A stretch of DNA of 64,000 nt from Tomocerus qinae (GCA_020055645.1 CM034550.1:7683501-7747500), one strand, 5' to 3'; positions 27,061 to 40,822 are shown, counted from the first letter of the stretch. The notes: generated by a model from the letters alone, not told the origin. Numbers and translations: made by a program.

Positions 27061-27360
27061 TACGTTAACATTACCTCGCTTTACCCTTCTCAAAGTTTCA
27101 TCATCATCATGATCATCATCATTTTATTTCATTTTGTCTCCTCTCTTTCTGTTTTACTCTACTTCCTCTACCTTTACTTTTCATTACTTTACTAACAACA
27201 TATAACACTCATAACTTCCCCTCAACTATTTTACGCAAGAGATTATCTTACATATCCACACCAACACAATCCAACCCGAGAGACTAACCTATACTCTATC
27301 TCATCTTTCCCCCTCCAACAAACGTCTATATGCTAAATTTAATGAGTAAACTACTTCCAC
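27061..27360. other. C-rich, G-poor strand-asymmetric domain
   Basis: Hand count over 300 bases gives 89 C and 16 G on the plus strand, the strongest skew I counted. It starts with a TCA microsatellite but continues long after it as non-repetitive, C/T/A-rich sequence. Despite this, no long open frame is present. Confidence 0.8.
27098..27122. repeat. TCA/GAT microsatellite
   Basis: About eight TCA units with one internal TGA-phase break (TCATCATCATCATGATCATC and on). The break makes the tract partly palindromic. Confidence 0.85.
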
Positions 27361-30300
27361 AACTACATTCTCCTAAATACTCTACCGCTACTTACATCTC
27401 AAATGACAATTCCCTCTGGGATCTTTTATTTCATTTTATAGCAATATTAAAAAAGATTTTTACTCGTTTCATCAAACGACCATAATTTTTCCAACAACTA
27501 CTAAACCTTTCCATACTACTAAAGAAAATACTACTTTATCCTTGTTTTCTTTGCAATTTTCATATTTCTAGGATTTTCTACGTGCAATTTTCAGAAATAA
27601 TTAAATCTCTTTTCTAAAACAAATATGAGAAGGCGCCTATAAGTAAATTTAAATCTTCTGAATTAAAACCACGAATTAGTGGAGTAGATAGTCGTGATAA
27701 TTGCAATTGGTAATCATGAAGCAATTAATTACGGGGTGCTGAATTGTATTTGCAATTTAGGCAAAAGATGGTGCATTACTCAATTAATAAAAATAAGGAA
27801 ATAAGAGCAGTAAAGATTGTCGTTGGAGAAGCTGGTCTGTGGTAAGTAATTCCATACATAGAGAAATTTGAATGTATGGAGAGTAGTAAGACTGCGTATT
27901 GCTTGCACGTGCAGAGGACATTAGTTATCATTAGTTTCTCCAATGTAGGAAGAATAATGAATACGGGGCGGAGATAAATTCTGTTCTCACTCATAGTGAA
28001 TTCCTCATTAAAATTAAATCAGTACGAGAAGTAGAGACATAATACAGAGAGAGGAGAAAAGCGTGGCGATAACTAACGGCAAGTCGGGAAGAGGATTCCA
28101 CACTCCTCTTCTAGATTATAATAATAGTGGAGGAGCACAGCAAGACACTTGGAACTGTGTGTTTTCTCTGTCGGCCCAATTTGCTACGATACGAATAAAT
28201 AAAATATCTCCACTGTACTTATAAATAGAGAGACAGGATGAAAAAGATAGAAGAACAGGCCACTTTATTACACCCTGCCTGTTTTGCATTAAGTGACTAA
28301 TTGTAATTTTACATATACTTACATGCTTACTCCTTCCTATACAAGTAATATCTACAAAGACAAATTACTCAGATGCGTTAGGAAGTCAGTGTGTATAAAA
28401 TGCGTAGAATTATGCCATGCCCTGTTGTATTAGCGTGTAATAAGGCATAATGCCAAACGAGATGCGAAAGCTCACACTCCTTTTCCTAACTCTAAACATA
28501 ATGCCAGGATTTATGGACTATTCCTCCGAATCCATTTGTGCAACATGCGTACACACAAATTATCATCATATATGTACGTATAAGTAGCCAATTTATGCAT
28601 TTTACAATCTCTGTTTCGTAGTAGTCTCCAAATTCAAGTCAATGGAATGTGTCATGATCTAAGACGCAATATTAATAATAATCCTATGAGGTAATAAGAA
28701 AGATACTTACACATGTCCTGCGTCGAAAGACATGTGTAGGGTTATAAATCCAAGACTTGCGAACTTTTGAACATTCAAGATATCAGAAATGGAAAGTTAA
28801 GGAAACTTAACCGACCTTTCCATCAACTTGGATTAAGATGACTTAGAATCGACTCTGTCAAACTTTCCTGTATATTTTCTGCATCTGTGGAGCTGGCAGA
28901 TTGAAAGTAGGAGTGGATTATTATATTTGCAATTGAATACGTATGAACATTTGCCAATTTCAAGAGTCAAGCTATGAAGCCTCGTCTAATTGAACAATTT
29001 GATCTGTCAAGCCAGCATATATTTAGTATTATCGAAACATCTTTATTATCTACAGAAGTGTATCTTCTTAGAAGGAATATGTAACGAGTATAACTATAAT
29101 TTATATGCATGTGAGCATTAATAATAGGATTTGAGTCTGGGGGAATGACACGTCTCAGTGGTAATTATGACCAAAAGGGGTGTGACCGTGGAAATGTCTC
29201 ATGTCTCATCCTAACTTAATATCATAGCATGAAGCTAGCTCTTTGTAGTTCTTCTAAGTCAGTTTGACTCTTCTGTTTCGTTTAAATCTGCATGTAATTC
29301 GAGTGGAATCTCCTGAGGAGTGCTCTCCTTATATATAAATACTCTCCGCACACATAAATGAATCCTCTCGTTCAATTTACCCATTCATTCTATTTACAAT
29401 ATCACCACACGATCTCATTTCGCTTCCTTAGTTAAATTAGACAAAGATTGAGTTGCGACAGAAATGCTGAAGACACGGCCCCTACTAAATACACGTTGCA
29501 TATGGTTATGGCTTTATTAACCCTATATAGATGTATATGCGTGTTGAAATTCAAAAAAGACTAATAATATATTCAGTATGCAAAAGAGGTATGTATTTAT
29601 TTGCTCTGGGCAGGTTTTCTTTTGCGTGTCTTTATCTTTGTTGACTAAGCAAGTACCACATAGTTACATTACACATCTCCGAATTTTAAATTACCTTTGC
29701 ATACATTTAAGATAAATAGATAGGACAATATTCTGCCTGGGAAAATCCCAATCACATTATTGTGCACTACTTACGCAGCTTTGCCTTACGGAGTGTGTAG
29801 TCTCCATTTAAGCCACAAAGATTAGACTTAGGAATTTTGCATAGGATTGAATGTACTTGTACTTGCATTGTACATGTGGTTTCCTCCGCTCCCGCTTAAC
29901 CTTATATTATCTACATACATGGAGAAAATAGTTCACTTAAGGCAGATCGGAGAAAATCCCATTAGAGATTTCGCAGGGAAGAATCTGCATGCACCACCTA
30001 CACTGCTACATATCTCTAATGTGAAATAAAGTGACAGAATAAGGTTTCCCCGACCTTTTGCAATACAGACTCTAGATACTCCGAATTTCTTTTTCATTTT
30101 CAGACAGATCCGATCCGAACCCAAGCGGGTGAAAGAGAGTTAAGTGTCTGATTCCCGTTTCCATGTAGTAAATATATAAGGCAATGGATGTCCGTATTTA
30201 TATGCCAAGGGATACTAGGTACTTTGCCTTAGCATCAATTGGCTCTTTATTCCGCTTGCTGCTCTGCTTTCAAATCCCATGATTTTCCTCTGCTGCCTTG

Positions 30301-33300
30301 CCCTTTAGCTCTTTTTAGGTTTTAGACACGCTGCTTTGTATGTCGTGTCCCAGACTGTCATTCTCGTACGCTACGTTACGTTATGTTAATACACATACTA
30401 CTATATACAGGAAACTACACCGTATCTTAATAGACTATTGTACTCCATTGCCTAATACCACATGCTAATAATGCCATGTAAATGTAAAAGGATTTAGTAC
30501 AGAGTAAGGGAAGGGGAACACACTTAATGGCAATCTAGAGCGAATCTCTTCTCCGATTTATCTGTTTTCCATTCCACTCCCTTATTAACCGGTCCCTATT
30601 TATCTACATCCTATTTACATCCACACAAGCTACTCAATACCATATCACATAGCAATAACAATATAAGAATTATATCCATTAGACTACTATGTTCTCGTTT
30701 TTCGCGTGGTTAACTCAGTCTACACAGAAACCGAAACCTAAACAAAACCGCCAATGCATAATAGATACTTACCATTGTGCTATATCTGTTGACGGTGGGA
30801 TGTAAATAAAATAGGATTTATATTTCGCCATGTATATAGACTACATCCATCCGTATAATGATAAGTGCCTACTTAGATCCGTATTTCTATTGTAATTGCA
30901 CAACGAAATGAATGTCCGCCCTCGTCATGGGAGTCACAACGGTAATTAGAATTACGAGGGAGGAGATTTTGATCGGATTCAACTCTTTAAATCCTAACTC
31001 TACTTTTCTATCCCAAACTGTGTGAATCCTAATAGACAAGCAAATAAAGTCAACGCATTATGAAACCAGAACCAGAGCAAATCATATTCTTCTGCTATAT
31101 TTAACTCTTTCGCAATTGCTATAGCTTTAGCTACGCTCCATACGCAAAGCTAATCTGTCCTTGCACATTTGTGTTTTCCAATGTCCCGAGAGACTTTTAC
31201 ACGCATTTAGATCGTTAACTAAGTGTAAAAAATTTTCTCACAGTTCTCCTCTAATTCAGGACAAGTTTACAGGATGAGATGATGTCATTTCGCATTGCAC
31301 TATCAGTTTCTGAGTTACATTTACATCATAGATGGAAAAGGGCACTCTGCACACATAACTGATCCACTCTGGATAGAAAAAGACATTCTAGTAGACGGTT
31401 GGATAAGAAGACACATCTGGTTTGGTTAGGTTACGTTTGTCGATTTTGTCGCGTCTTCCCTTCAATATTACGTTGTCTGCATGTCACTGCTAATTTCAAC
31501 TTGGCTAAACTACCTTCGCCTTGACTTGGCTCACTTTTCCTTATCCGAAGAACAATCTATATCTCTAAAGTCTAACCAACTGAACCCAATGCCAATGTCA
31601 CTGTGATTATTATGCAATTCAAATGACGATTGACAAGATCAGAACTTGTTGGTGGATTAATGACACCTCTGCATTCTCTACTAGTAACATTATCATTAGT
31701 ATTAGTGTCTCTATACTAACTGCAAAGAAAACTCCATATCTATATACCAATATTGCATATAATATTAATTAGTTGACTGTCTATATGTATTATTTGACCT
31801 TAAATTGTAGCTGTATGGGTAGAATGCAACTTTTCTTTACTGGCTGTATATCTATATGGAGTGTACGCCAAAGGAATAATCCAGCGAGCCAAATTCCATT
31901 TCACTTATCTGTGATAACAAGTTAGGCAGGATGATAAGGTGCAATATAATTTGCTATTTCTTGTTCTGATATGTTGTACATATGGTTAAGAGGGTTCTTG
32001 TGTCTGTTCCTTCTGCTTGGCTATCAAAAACCAATAGTCTCCTATCGACTTTGGCTCGACTCCATCTCTTACTGTTGTTTTCGCATCTTATTGTTGGGAG
32101 TTTGTACATCTATAGCCTTTGATATGTTCTTTGTTCCTCGCCAATGTTTTTCCTGCTATTGATTTGTGGATGATCGATCGATTGTTAAAGTCAAACTAAC
32201 TTAGCGCTCAGCTCACAAAAGTTAAGTTTCCACAGTATTCAAGTGACCTGGAGTAAACTAACTAACGTAAGCCAAAACTGACAATAACAAAACACTAGCT
32301 ACTAAACTATAATACATAATGACATAAGCCATCGCATAAATAAATCCAAAAGAGCTACGCAAAGAAAACCTTCTGATAAATTCAAAAACCTCGTATAGTA
32401 TTTCACTACTACTACATTTTCCTTTTCTTCTCCATGAAAAAGAAAAGTTTCCCGTCCCGGGTTCTTTGTCTTACTTAATAAATTATACAAATTACGTAAA
32501 CCACAACCGAAATGCGTGCTGTTTTCAATCTAGCTGTGTATCCTAATAGTGCATTTTATATTATGCATCGGATACTCAATAAAATATTCCTATTTCCTAT
32601 ATAAACTTGGAAAGAGGAAATATACACAATTTTTAGATATACGCTAATGTTTGCTTTGTAATTTATATAATGGATTTAATTAAATTGGGCTACATGGCAT
32701 ACGCAGTTTAAACATACATGGGATTTCTTGGCAAGTTTGTATGTGTAGTAGTAGTAGTGGTAGGAGTATTGGTAACAAACAAGGCAAGTTCAGTTACGTT
32801 GAGGCTTGGTCATATTAGTAAATTCGAGTTTATAAGGGAATGGGACATTCGATGGTTTGACTCTAATCTAATGTAACGTGGAGGGGACATCATTTGTTCT
32901 ATAAAATAAGACAGAGACAGGATGGGACAGTTTCCTGCGTAACATTGCATTGCATGTGTCACTTGTCTTGTCTTCTCTTATGGCCTGTCCTCGTCTGGCA
33001 ACTCGCCAGTTGTCCTCCGATACAATTCTCAACCTCTACGGACACTAATACCGAACACACAATAAGAGTACATCATGTACACTCAAACTAATAAATATTA
33101 AACAAGATGAATTGCTACAATCAAACTATCATCCTTGTTGCACATTAAATATTAACTATCACAAGTATTTTTTAACCCAGATTCTACTTTCGTTATGCTT
33201 TGAGGTCTGTTTTTAAATCTTTTTCAATTTATTTTAAATGTATCCAATATAAACAGATTCTTGGTACGTTTACTTCTTAAGGTAACCTGATGACGTAGTG

Positions 33301-33836
33301 AAATAAGTACCATGTGTAATAAAGCTAAGGAGGTACTTTCATATGTCGTTTATGGTCTAAGGGCTAATGTTCGGAGTTATCCTCATGTCATCCCGTTCAC
33401 ATTGCGTGTGAGATGTGCGATAACATATTTTTGATTTGAGTGCATGTACCTATGTAAATGAACCACATTTTGTGAGTATTATAGGATAGATTTTAGAATA
33501 TATCTCCCCTATTGGCTCTACTGGAATATTTATCTGATTAGTATGTAATTCGTAACTCCTTCCCTTGCATCGCGATCTTTTCAACCGATATCAACGACTT
33601 CGTTCATCATTTCATGATATATTATCCGTTAACAGCCTCTAGGCTGATTGAAAATGACAACCTATCAATGATATACACTTTTTAAGCCAAATGTGAAATA
33701 GGCAATTGATACGTGATACAAATCAAACGAGTGATTATAATTTGCTCCAATAGTAATAAGATGTGTGCTTTTTATTGTAACAAGTATCTAGTACCAGGTT
33801 AATGGTTGTATTTAATTTATGATAGCACAATTTCTG
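27361..33836. other. Anonymous DNA, no recognised gene
   Basis: No gene, RNA or transposon is recognised. Open frames are all below about 75 codons. A short GTA run lies at 32745-32759. Confidence 0.55.
32745..32759. repeat. Short (GTA)n microsatellite
   Basis: About five GTA units, followed by degenerate GTGG/TAGG sequence. Confidence 0.75.
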
Positions 33837-34728
33837 TTTGAACTAAAGTTTTTTATTATTTTTTAATAGAGAAAATTACATCCTTCGAGGCTCACTAATT
33901 ATTTTAACGAAAATGAAAATTTATTGAAATACTGTAATTAGGTTGACAAATGAGAAATTAAAAATGATTATTATTGGTAAAATATCAAAAAATAAACAAT
34001 TAAAATAATTATTTGCAATGTTGAAGTTTCATACGCATGTTGATTGGATAAGTAAATTTTGTCTTTCTAGATTGATTAAAATGAATAACTGCACATACCT
34101 AAACAGTCAGCGAACCATAATTTTAGTTTGAACTGATATTTTTTCTTAGATCATGCAATATAATATTAGCACCCTTCAACGCAAGTAGCTAAAATCGATT
34201 AAAAAGCTAAAAACGCTAATAAAATTCTTTTCTCCTTATTGCGCATGCGAAACGGATAGATTTTTGTGGCGCGAAAGGCTAATCTATCGTCGAAACTTTA
34301 TCCACTCCGACGTGGATAAAAAGGATAAAGTTTTTATTTACCTTCTTGATAAATGTGAGAAACCATGGTAACCAATTAATACTTGTTGGATACAGCTAAA
34401 ATACAAACGACCCTTCAACGACCTAGCTAAATAATCTGTTATATCCAATAAGCTAAAATAGCTGTTGCCCTGATACTGAAGGGTGCTATTTTAATGGAAA
34501 AAATGACATCCTTTGAGACGAGTCCTTTGAATACTTATTTTAACGAAAATAAAATGTTAACATATATTCAGTAGTTAGGTAAATAAAGAAGCATGCCACA
34601 AATTGTTGAACAGTAATGGTAAGATATCATATAAAGTTATTTGCAACGTTGCGATTTTATATTTATGTAGATTGGATACGTTTTAGATTTTGTCTTTTTG
34701 GATTGATTAAAATGAATAACTACACATA
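33837..34728. repeat. Diverged 290-bp tandem duplication, copy 2 split by a MITE
   Basis: Copy 1 spans about 33837-34098. Copy 2 starts at 34127, is interrupted by the element at 34169-34486, and resumes at 34489-34728. Both copies share TTTGAACT at the start, TTTTAAT followed by ACATCC, ATTTTAACGAAAAT, and a closing block around GATTGATTAAAATGAATAAC. In the last 41-base block they agree at about 38 positions; elsewhere they are much more diverged. Copy 2 carries about 18 extra bases next to the insertion point. No coding capacity. Confidence 0.8.
34169..34486. mobile_element. 318-bp MITE with TA target duplication (Tc1/mariner-like)
   Basis: The ends read GCACCCTTCA and its exact complement, flanked on both sides by TA (34167-34168 and 34487-34488). 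ACCCTTCAACG occurs at the left end (34171-34181) and again inside, near the right end (34410-34420), in the same orientation. The middle is more GC- and CpG-rich than its surroundings and forms nested hairpins: ACTTTATCC at 34295-34303 pairs with 34323-34331, with TATCCAC/GTGGATA inside. It has no coding capacity. TA duplication is the mark of the Tc1/mariner superfamily. A three-base ATT duplication with AGCACCC ends is the alternative reading. Confidence 0.8.
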
Positions 34729-37700
34729 AGTATGGGATCAGTTTATCGTTGCTTTTGCACATACCAAATTGTGTACTAGCGACCTGATTTTCAGATGTGG
34801 CAGATATGATAGAATTCTTATGAATTCTGATAGTATTCAATTTGAGTTTTTGTTGAGAAAAGTATGTTTGAAAAAAGGGATATGGAAAGGTAGGAGTTTG
34901 ATTCTGACTAGATTTTAAATGAAGATTATGAGGAGGTACTCTTCAAAGATTTCCAAGATAAGTACATGAATGATTGTATTTACACAATATGTAGTAGCAA
35001 GGAATCTTGATAGGGTTCTAGAATTCAATGCACGAATAATATTTGTTGTGTGTAGGTAGCTAGTGGGATAATGTAATGTAAATACATTCATTGGTAATAT
35101 AAAGTGAGATTTAAGTTCTGGATATTTTTTCACTTTTAATGTTTACCCATAGGTTATGTAATGTGTACAAGTTATGAGTTAGTTTTCTTTCATTGCCTGG
35201 AGATAGTAATTTCTTTTGGAATTGTATATTAGTATAGTGTCGGTTTCCAGCAGGCAGTCTAACCATCCTGTTCACTCTTCCGATGTTGACTACCATTGCT
35301 TTACTTGTAACGAGGTGCGTGAACCACGGGATCCTTGTCTTCTCTGAATCTATCCACAGTCTCTTCACTTAGTGATCCTACCCCAGAGACCAAGTTGAGG
35401 AAGGTTCCTAAAGCCAACGAGACTTTTATATACAACTGACACCTTTGACCTCTGCCGTTCCTTTGTAGGTACTTCTATATTCAATTTTGCATTGTTTATC
35501 CCAATTTTACCTTTTTCTTTCTTAAATTAAGGTAAATAATATAGAAATCAGAAATTACCAATTAGAACCTAACCTTGTATGTGGAAATGTACATATCATA
35601 TTGTGATAATGTTTATTTTGCAAATATCCATAAAATCCTGGTGGGTCCGACTCTAATTGGCACTATTACAGATATACTTCTAGAAAATATCTTTTAATAG
35701 TAGTAATATTATAAAAAACGTCTAAAATTAATGGTAACTGTGTAAAAAGCTTGACCCAAGTATCTGTTTACTGTAGTGAAAATTATTTTAAATTGGCAAA
35801 TTAATTTTGTATCAGTCATTTCATCGAGGATTGATATATTAGCATTGGTCTTATAAATATAAATTCAAGTTTTATGTTTATTACTATAAAAATGGAATGA
35901 AAAATAAGAAAATGCTATTATCCACTCCATAATGTCATTTGCATGTAGGTATGTACTATTAAGTAATATAATCTACTAATAATAATTGTACATGCACAGC
36001 ATGTGCATAGATATTTCCCTATGCAAATAATTTTAGTATAAACACAAGTGGTAAATGTATGTTGAACACATGTAACACAACTGGCCAGCGCCCGTTTGTG
36101 TTTCATGTGAAGTTGGAACAAGGGAATTCTTAAACAATTAAAAGTTGAAAGGGTTTTCATTATAATTACTATTGGTTTTCGGCTACCATTCCTTAGCGTC
36201 AATATATTTCCCTGGACTATTTCTTGAAGTTTTTACTACCCAAATTACTAGTATAAATAACATAGTGTCAAAATTTGAAGACAAAGTATGTCTCAGGAGC
36301 AAATAACTAACTAACTAATAAGTACTTACCGGAGGAAACGTATTCGTAAAAGAAAGTATGTAGGAAACTTTATGTTTTTGCTATTCCTTTTCATTGTTAT
36401 GAATAAAGTAACAAGTATCAACCTAAATACACATTTCCTTTGTATACTATAGTGTCTTAGTTAGATGGAAACGGTAACCTTATTTCTTGTCCCAAGTATT
36501 TCTTATAAAGAGTAGACGAGGCAGAGGCAGTCTCGACTTTGAAAAGTCAAAACAAATGAAAAATGTGTTTTGCGTCAAAAAAGAAAGGAGGAAACCTACC
36601 TACCTGTCACAAGGCGGGAGCCAAGGTAGTTTTCCCGAAACGTTCTCTCTGTTATTTATTTCTTTAGAATTATTGGTCCGGATCGATTCTGGGATGGGAG
36701 AAGGAGGCTGAAAATAAAGCTCCTAATGTGTACTTTGTAATAATAAAATATCTGTACTTGAGAAATAATGATGGCAAGGCTCACTCACCTTTAGCAGCTT
36801 TTCCATAGTAAATATACATCAGTCGAGTTACTAATATCCCTTAAAAGTTAAGTAATAATACATAGTCACTAATTCATTACTTACCATGCGAGTCTGATCT
36901 GCCAAGACTTAATTCTCCAACTTGAATCCAGGTGGAAAAGGATTAAAATTGAGGTGGGCGATGAGATTCTTGGGTCAATTGAGCGAAAAATGGAATTACA
37001 GGCTGGGAAAGTTAGTGTCAGCTCGAGTATTATTTACGGGATTTGTCTCATGTCCTCCGTGCCTTATTCCTTCTCTCGTTCGTGGCTAACTCTCCTTCTC
37101 CCAACTTTATTTTTACCGATCAGAATGTGATGTAATAATGCAATACACAAACAATGGGAGCACAAAATGAAATACCGATCTCCAAATAGAAAATGCTCTA
37201 GGCCCACGTTCTCCGAGTGCTTAGCTACAGACTCGATACATAGTATGACAACGACACAAGTCCGATACCCACGTAGGAAACACGTTACTCAAGAAAAGGT
37301 AAAAATCCTCATGCACAAAATACACTTATTAAGGCACAAATAAGTATATACCTAACTTACACATGGAATTTCTTTTTAAACCTTTTCTGTTATCTACGGA
37401 GCTTTTAATATAGGATTTACGTGCATCACATTTCATACAAATGCTACCTACTTTTCTCTTACTTATGTTTATTTCCTTCGTGAGAAATTCCTTACCGAAA
37501 ATCAAAATATCTAAGCTTTTCCATTACCAACATAATATACAGCGTATATTATATATCAAATACAATTACATAATATAACCTTAGTTTCTTAACTATAGTG
37601 CTATGCTGTAAGGAAATAGTGACATTAGTAAGAGTTATATTAATAATACGTTCAAGTTCATACCTTATGCTGGTTGCTTGTAGTCAAGATCGTTCCTATG

Positions 37701-39895
37701 CTGACACATTGTGAATTGTGAAATGCTTCGTTGACATGCACAGAGCATTATGTCACCTTTACTCTATTACTATGGATTAAGAATTTCCGTATGCTATTTG
37801 ACATTAATCTGGTTTACTTTACTGATGCTAGTCTCCATCTGTTACTAGTGTAAACCAAATTCGCGTAATATACACCCTAATACACAACTTCTCAAGACCT
37901 TCGACTACATTTATATCTTAATGTATCGCCACTATTTTCCTCCACTTTCAAAAATTAATTTTCATTCCCTGACTCCTTATAGTTCTCCCTAAAATGCTTA
38001 AATCAATATGGTACAATTGCCACTATTGGCTAGTAAAATATTGTAATTAATGATAGTTTTTTAATCAATAATTTATTTATGGTGGACCAATAATGAATGG
38101 TCTTATTACACTGGCTAGTTTTAAGTATCCAACATTATAATCGTTAGACACAACTGGTTATCATGTACATTTTGACAATATAATTTAATGCCTTTTGTTG
38201 CTGCTAATGGGAAATTATATATATTTAACAGAATTTTGTATAAAAACGAGGTGGAAAAATTTTTTGAATCAATTTAATCTTTTTGTAAGCTCAAAAGTTG
38301 TAATTGATATGAATATATGTTAGCAAATGATTTGGACTTTGTTAGTAATTGTATTTAATAATGCAGAATAGAATATCTACCTGAAATACCCAAACCATCT
38401 TTATTCATACTCTTCAATGGTTACTTAACGTTCTCTGTATATACCACTCGGCCATATAAGTAACATTACTGAGGAACATTTAATCTGATTTAGAATATTA
38501 ATTTTATTTGTTTCAAGGGTCATATTTTTGAAATGCGTAAAGATTGGAATTATTGCGTGATAAGTTTAAATTTAGAAAAATAGTGCAAATGACTGAATTT
38601 ATTAGTTACGTTACAGAAGAAGTTATCATTGGGAAATACAATAGAGTGTGAATTCTAAGGAGCAGTATCTTCTTTTCAATAGAAAATTTAATAGGACAAG
38701 GGCAAGATAAGGGACGTGCTGTTGGGAATTGTAATGGAAATCAACGCTATGGAGTTGTCTGGCTGAAGAGAATGTCAGTGTAACTCTTGAGTTGACAAAT
38801 TGCTGAAAATAAGAGTAGGTTGGAGCAAGGAAGTTAGACATTGAGTGAAGAAAGTGAGACAAAAGGAAATGGAAGACAAAGAGAGACATTAAGAAGAGTA
38901 TATCACTGAGAATAATGTTATAACTATCGCCATCAAGTTGGGGAAGACTCCTGATTGTTTTTGGTTTTCCAGAAAATGATTATATCGGAGGAAATCAGCT
39001 CAGTTGTAACTGTCAAGAACGGAGTTAAACTTTAGGGTTGGCTCACTTTATTCATATCCGTCAAACGCAGGTAATAATAAGTAAATCGACTCTCTCAGGT
39101 AGGTAGGCAGTATAGTAGGCTGTTTAGTGCCAAGGCTAGTAAACGAGCTACCTACTTATGTAATATGAATGGTGGAAGAAACTTTTCCTCTTTAATGCGG
39201 TGTTATACATTTGTACGCTTTATTACGCACATAATAGAAGTAAGTAATAGTTCATAGACATAAAAGACTAGTAATATAGTTATAATAACCAAAGTGCCTA
39301 CTTCCCTTTTCTTCCTACTTACACTTACTAAGTAATAAAGGGCGTCTTGTGGTTTGGTTTACCTTTGTTACAAGATTTGGTTGCATTTTACACAAAGCAC
39401 TTTTCTCCTCTGAAATTCTGCAGTGTTTTGATGAAAACTATGTAGTCAGTCTCGAAATGTTAAGGGCTATTCTCTATGCTAAATACTATATCGCCTCTTT
39501 AAATACCATAGTGGAATAATCTTTTGATGTTTCTCTATAAAATGTGAAAGCCAAACACTTAAAGAGGATTTCTTAAGAAATTATTTCATACACTCTACCA
39601 ACTTGAACTGTGGTAAGGCTTTCTGAATAAATATCATGCCAATGTCATACATACTTACGAGATTCTACAACTACTCACCTCTCAAGTACTATAATGTAGA
39701 CTTTGTAGACTATAGAATTGTAACCTACATAAATTAAACTATGTGAAAATCGCACCGTCTAAGTTTTAAGTGTGCGGTTTGTTCCGTGAATACTTATGTA
39801 GCTAATATTCGTTTGCTTAAGAGCTTTCCAACTACAAAGGCCTACTTTTCCTCACCACTGAAATAATAGTCCGTACTGTGTACTAATGCAAATGT
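34729..39895. other. Anonymous DNA, no recognised gene
   Basis: No assignable gene. Minus-strand open frames of 85, 94 and 87 codons (35111-35368, 35918-36202, 38626-38889) fall where the plus strand is G-rich and resemble no family. A perfect 9-bp inverted pair (ATAATATAC/GTATATTAT) lies near 37530-37550. Confidence 0.55.
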
Positions 39896-40225
39896 TATGT
39901 AGATGGAATGTCAAAAGGTAATTTCCATTCTACATAACATTAACCTGCGTATCACATTCAAATCCGATTTTATTCGCACTCAGTCACACTCTGCAGAAAT
40001 TGTATTTAAAGTCTGGATGCGATTTTCATAATTTTATCTAACCTAAAAGAATATGGAAGAAATATTGAATCTAAATATTTAATGCGACAATATACAATAA
40101 GGTAATTTCCATTCTTAATCTGCATATCACAATTCTGATTTTATTCGCACTAGTCACACTTTGCAGAAATTGTATAATGTCTAGCTGACATTTTTTGATT
40201 TTATCATCAATGAAATAATAGATCC
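39896..40225. repeat. Two-copy tandem duplication, period 184 bp
   Basis: The block GGTAATTTCCATTCT occurs at 39917 and again at 40101. It is followed in both copies by GCGTATCACATTC-like sequence, GATTTTATTCGCACT, CACACT and TGCAGAAATTGTAT. The second copy is truncated after about 125 bp. The first copy starts with an imperfect hairpin (ATGTAGATGGAA and TTCCATTCTACAT). The duplication ends about 25 bp before the TA-flanked element at 40250. Confidence 0.8.
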
Positions 40226-40418
40226 ATCTGATTATATAATGATGTATTAGAATTGAGCGTTTCGGACGAAAAAGGAGGAATATAAAGTTTTATTTTATGA
40301 TTATTTAATCCATAGTTACAATTAAGATAAAAATTAAATATCAGGGGTAAAATTTTTCAACTATGGAATTGCGACAAATGATGGACGGGCACTAGGGGTA
40401 TGAATTTTATTACAGTCG

Positions 40419-40465
40419 TCAAGACGCCGATTTCTACGTATCGGTTCGACGATTGGACGTCTTGA
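40419..40465. other. Compact hairpin inside the transposon-like element
   Basis: TCAAGACG at 40419-40426 pairs with CGTCTTGA at 40458-40465, and CCGAT at 40427-40431 pairs with ATCGG at 40440-40444. GGTTCGAC inside it resembles a tRNA B box, but no cloverleaf or A box fits. Confidence 0.55.
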
Positions 40466-40595
40466 GAAGCCCTCAGCACTTAAGACGCGGTTCCAGTTCA
40501 TAATACAACACTTAACATAATGGGTTTTTTAAAAACTAATACAAGATTGGTTTTACTCAAGAACGAAGTCGTAATAACTACCTAAGTGACTATTA

Positions 40596-40822
40596 TTGGG
40601 ACTGGGATCAGGTAGGTTGGTAGTCAAATGCAAAAAATTAAAATCGATTTTTTTTCATTTTTTTAAATTCGACAATTTTGTGCCAAAATGAATGCTAGTA
40701 AGCAAAGGGCAGGGTGAGATAGGGAGAGTAGTCCTACTGCTGCATATGAAAATAAAATAAGAAAGAAATTGAAATTTTAATTCGTTTACTCGGACTATCA
40801 GCTTACCTGATCCCAGTCCCAA
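40596..40822. mobile_element. 227-bp MITE with TA target duplication, nested
   Basis: The first 19 bases TTGGGACTGGGATCAGGTA are matched exactly in inverted orientation at the right end, with weaker similarity for another 20 or so bases. TA flanks both ends (40594-40595 and 40823-40824). There is no coding capacity; the interior contains A/T homopolymer-rich sequence. It sits inside the larger inverted-repeat element and so inserted later than it. Confidence 0.85.

Noticed and set aside
31410-31440. GGTTTGGTTAGGTTACG resembling telomere-like TTAGG repeats
   Set aside because: Only one or two imperfect units; not an array.
40436-40460. GGTTCGAC phrase resembling a tRNA B box
   Set aside because: No matching A box, acceptor stem or anticodon arm at tRNA spacing; the phrase is part of a local hairpin in a transposon-like element.
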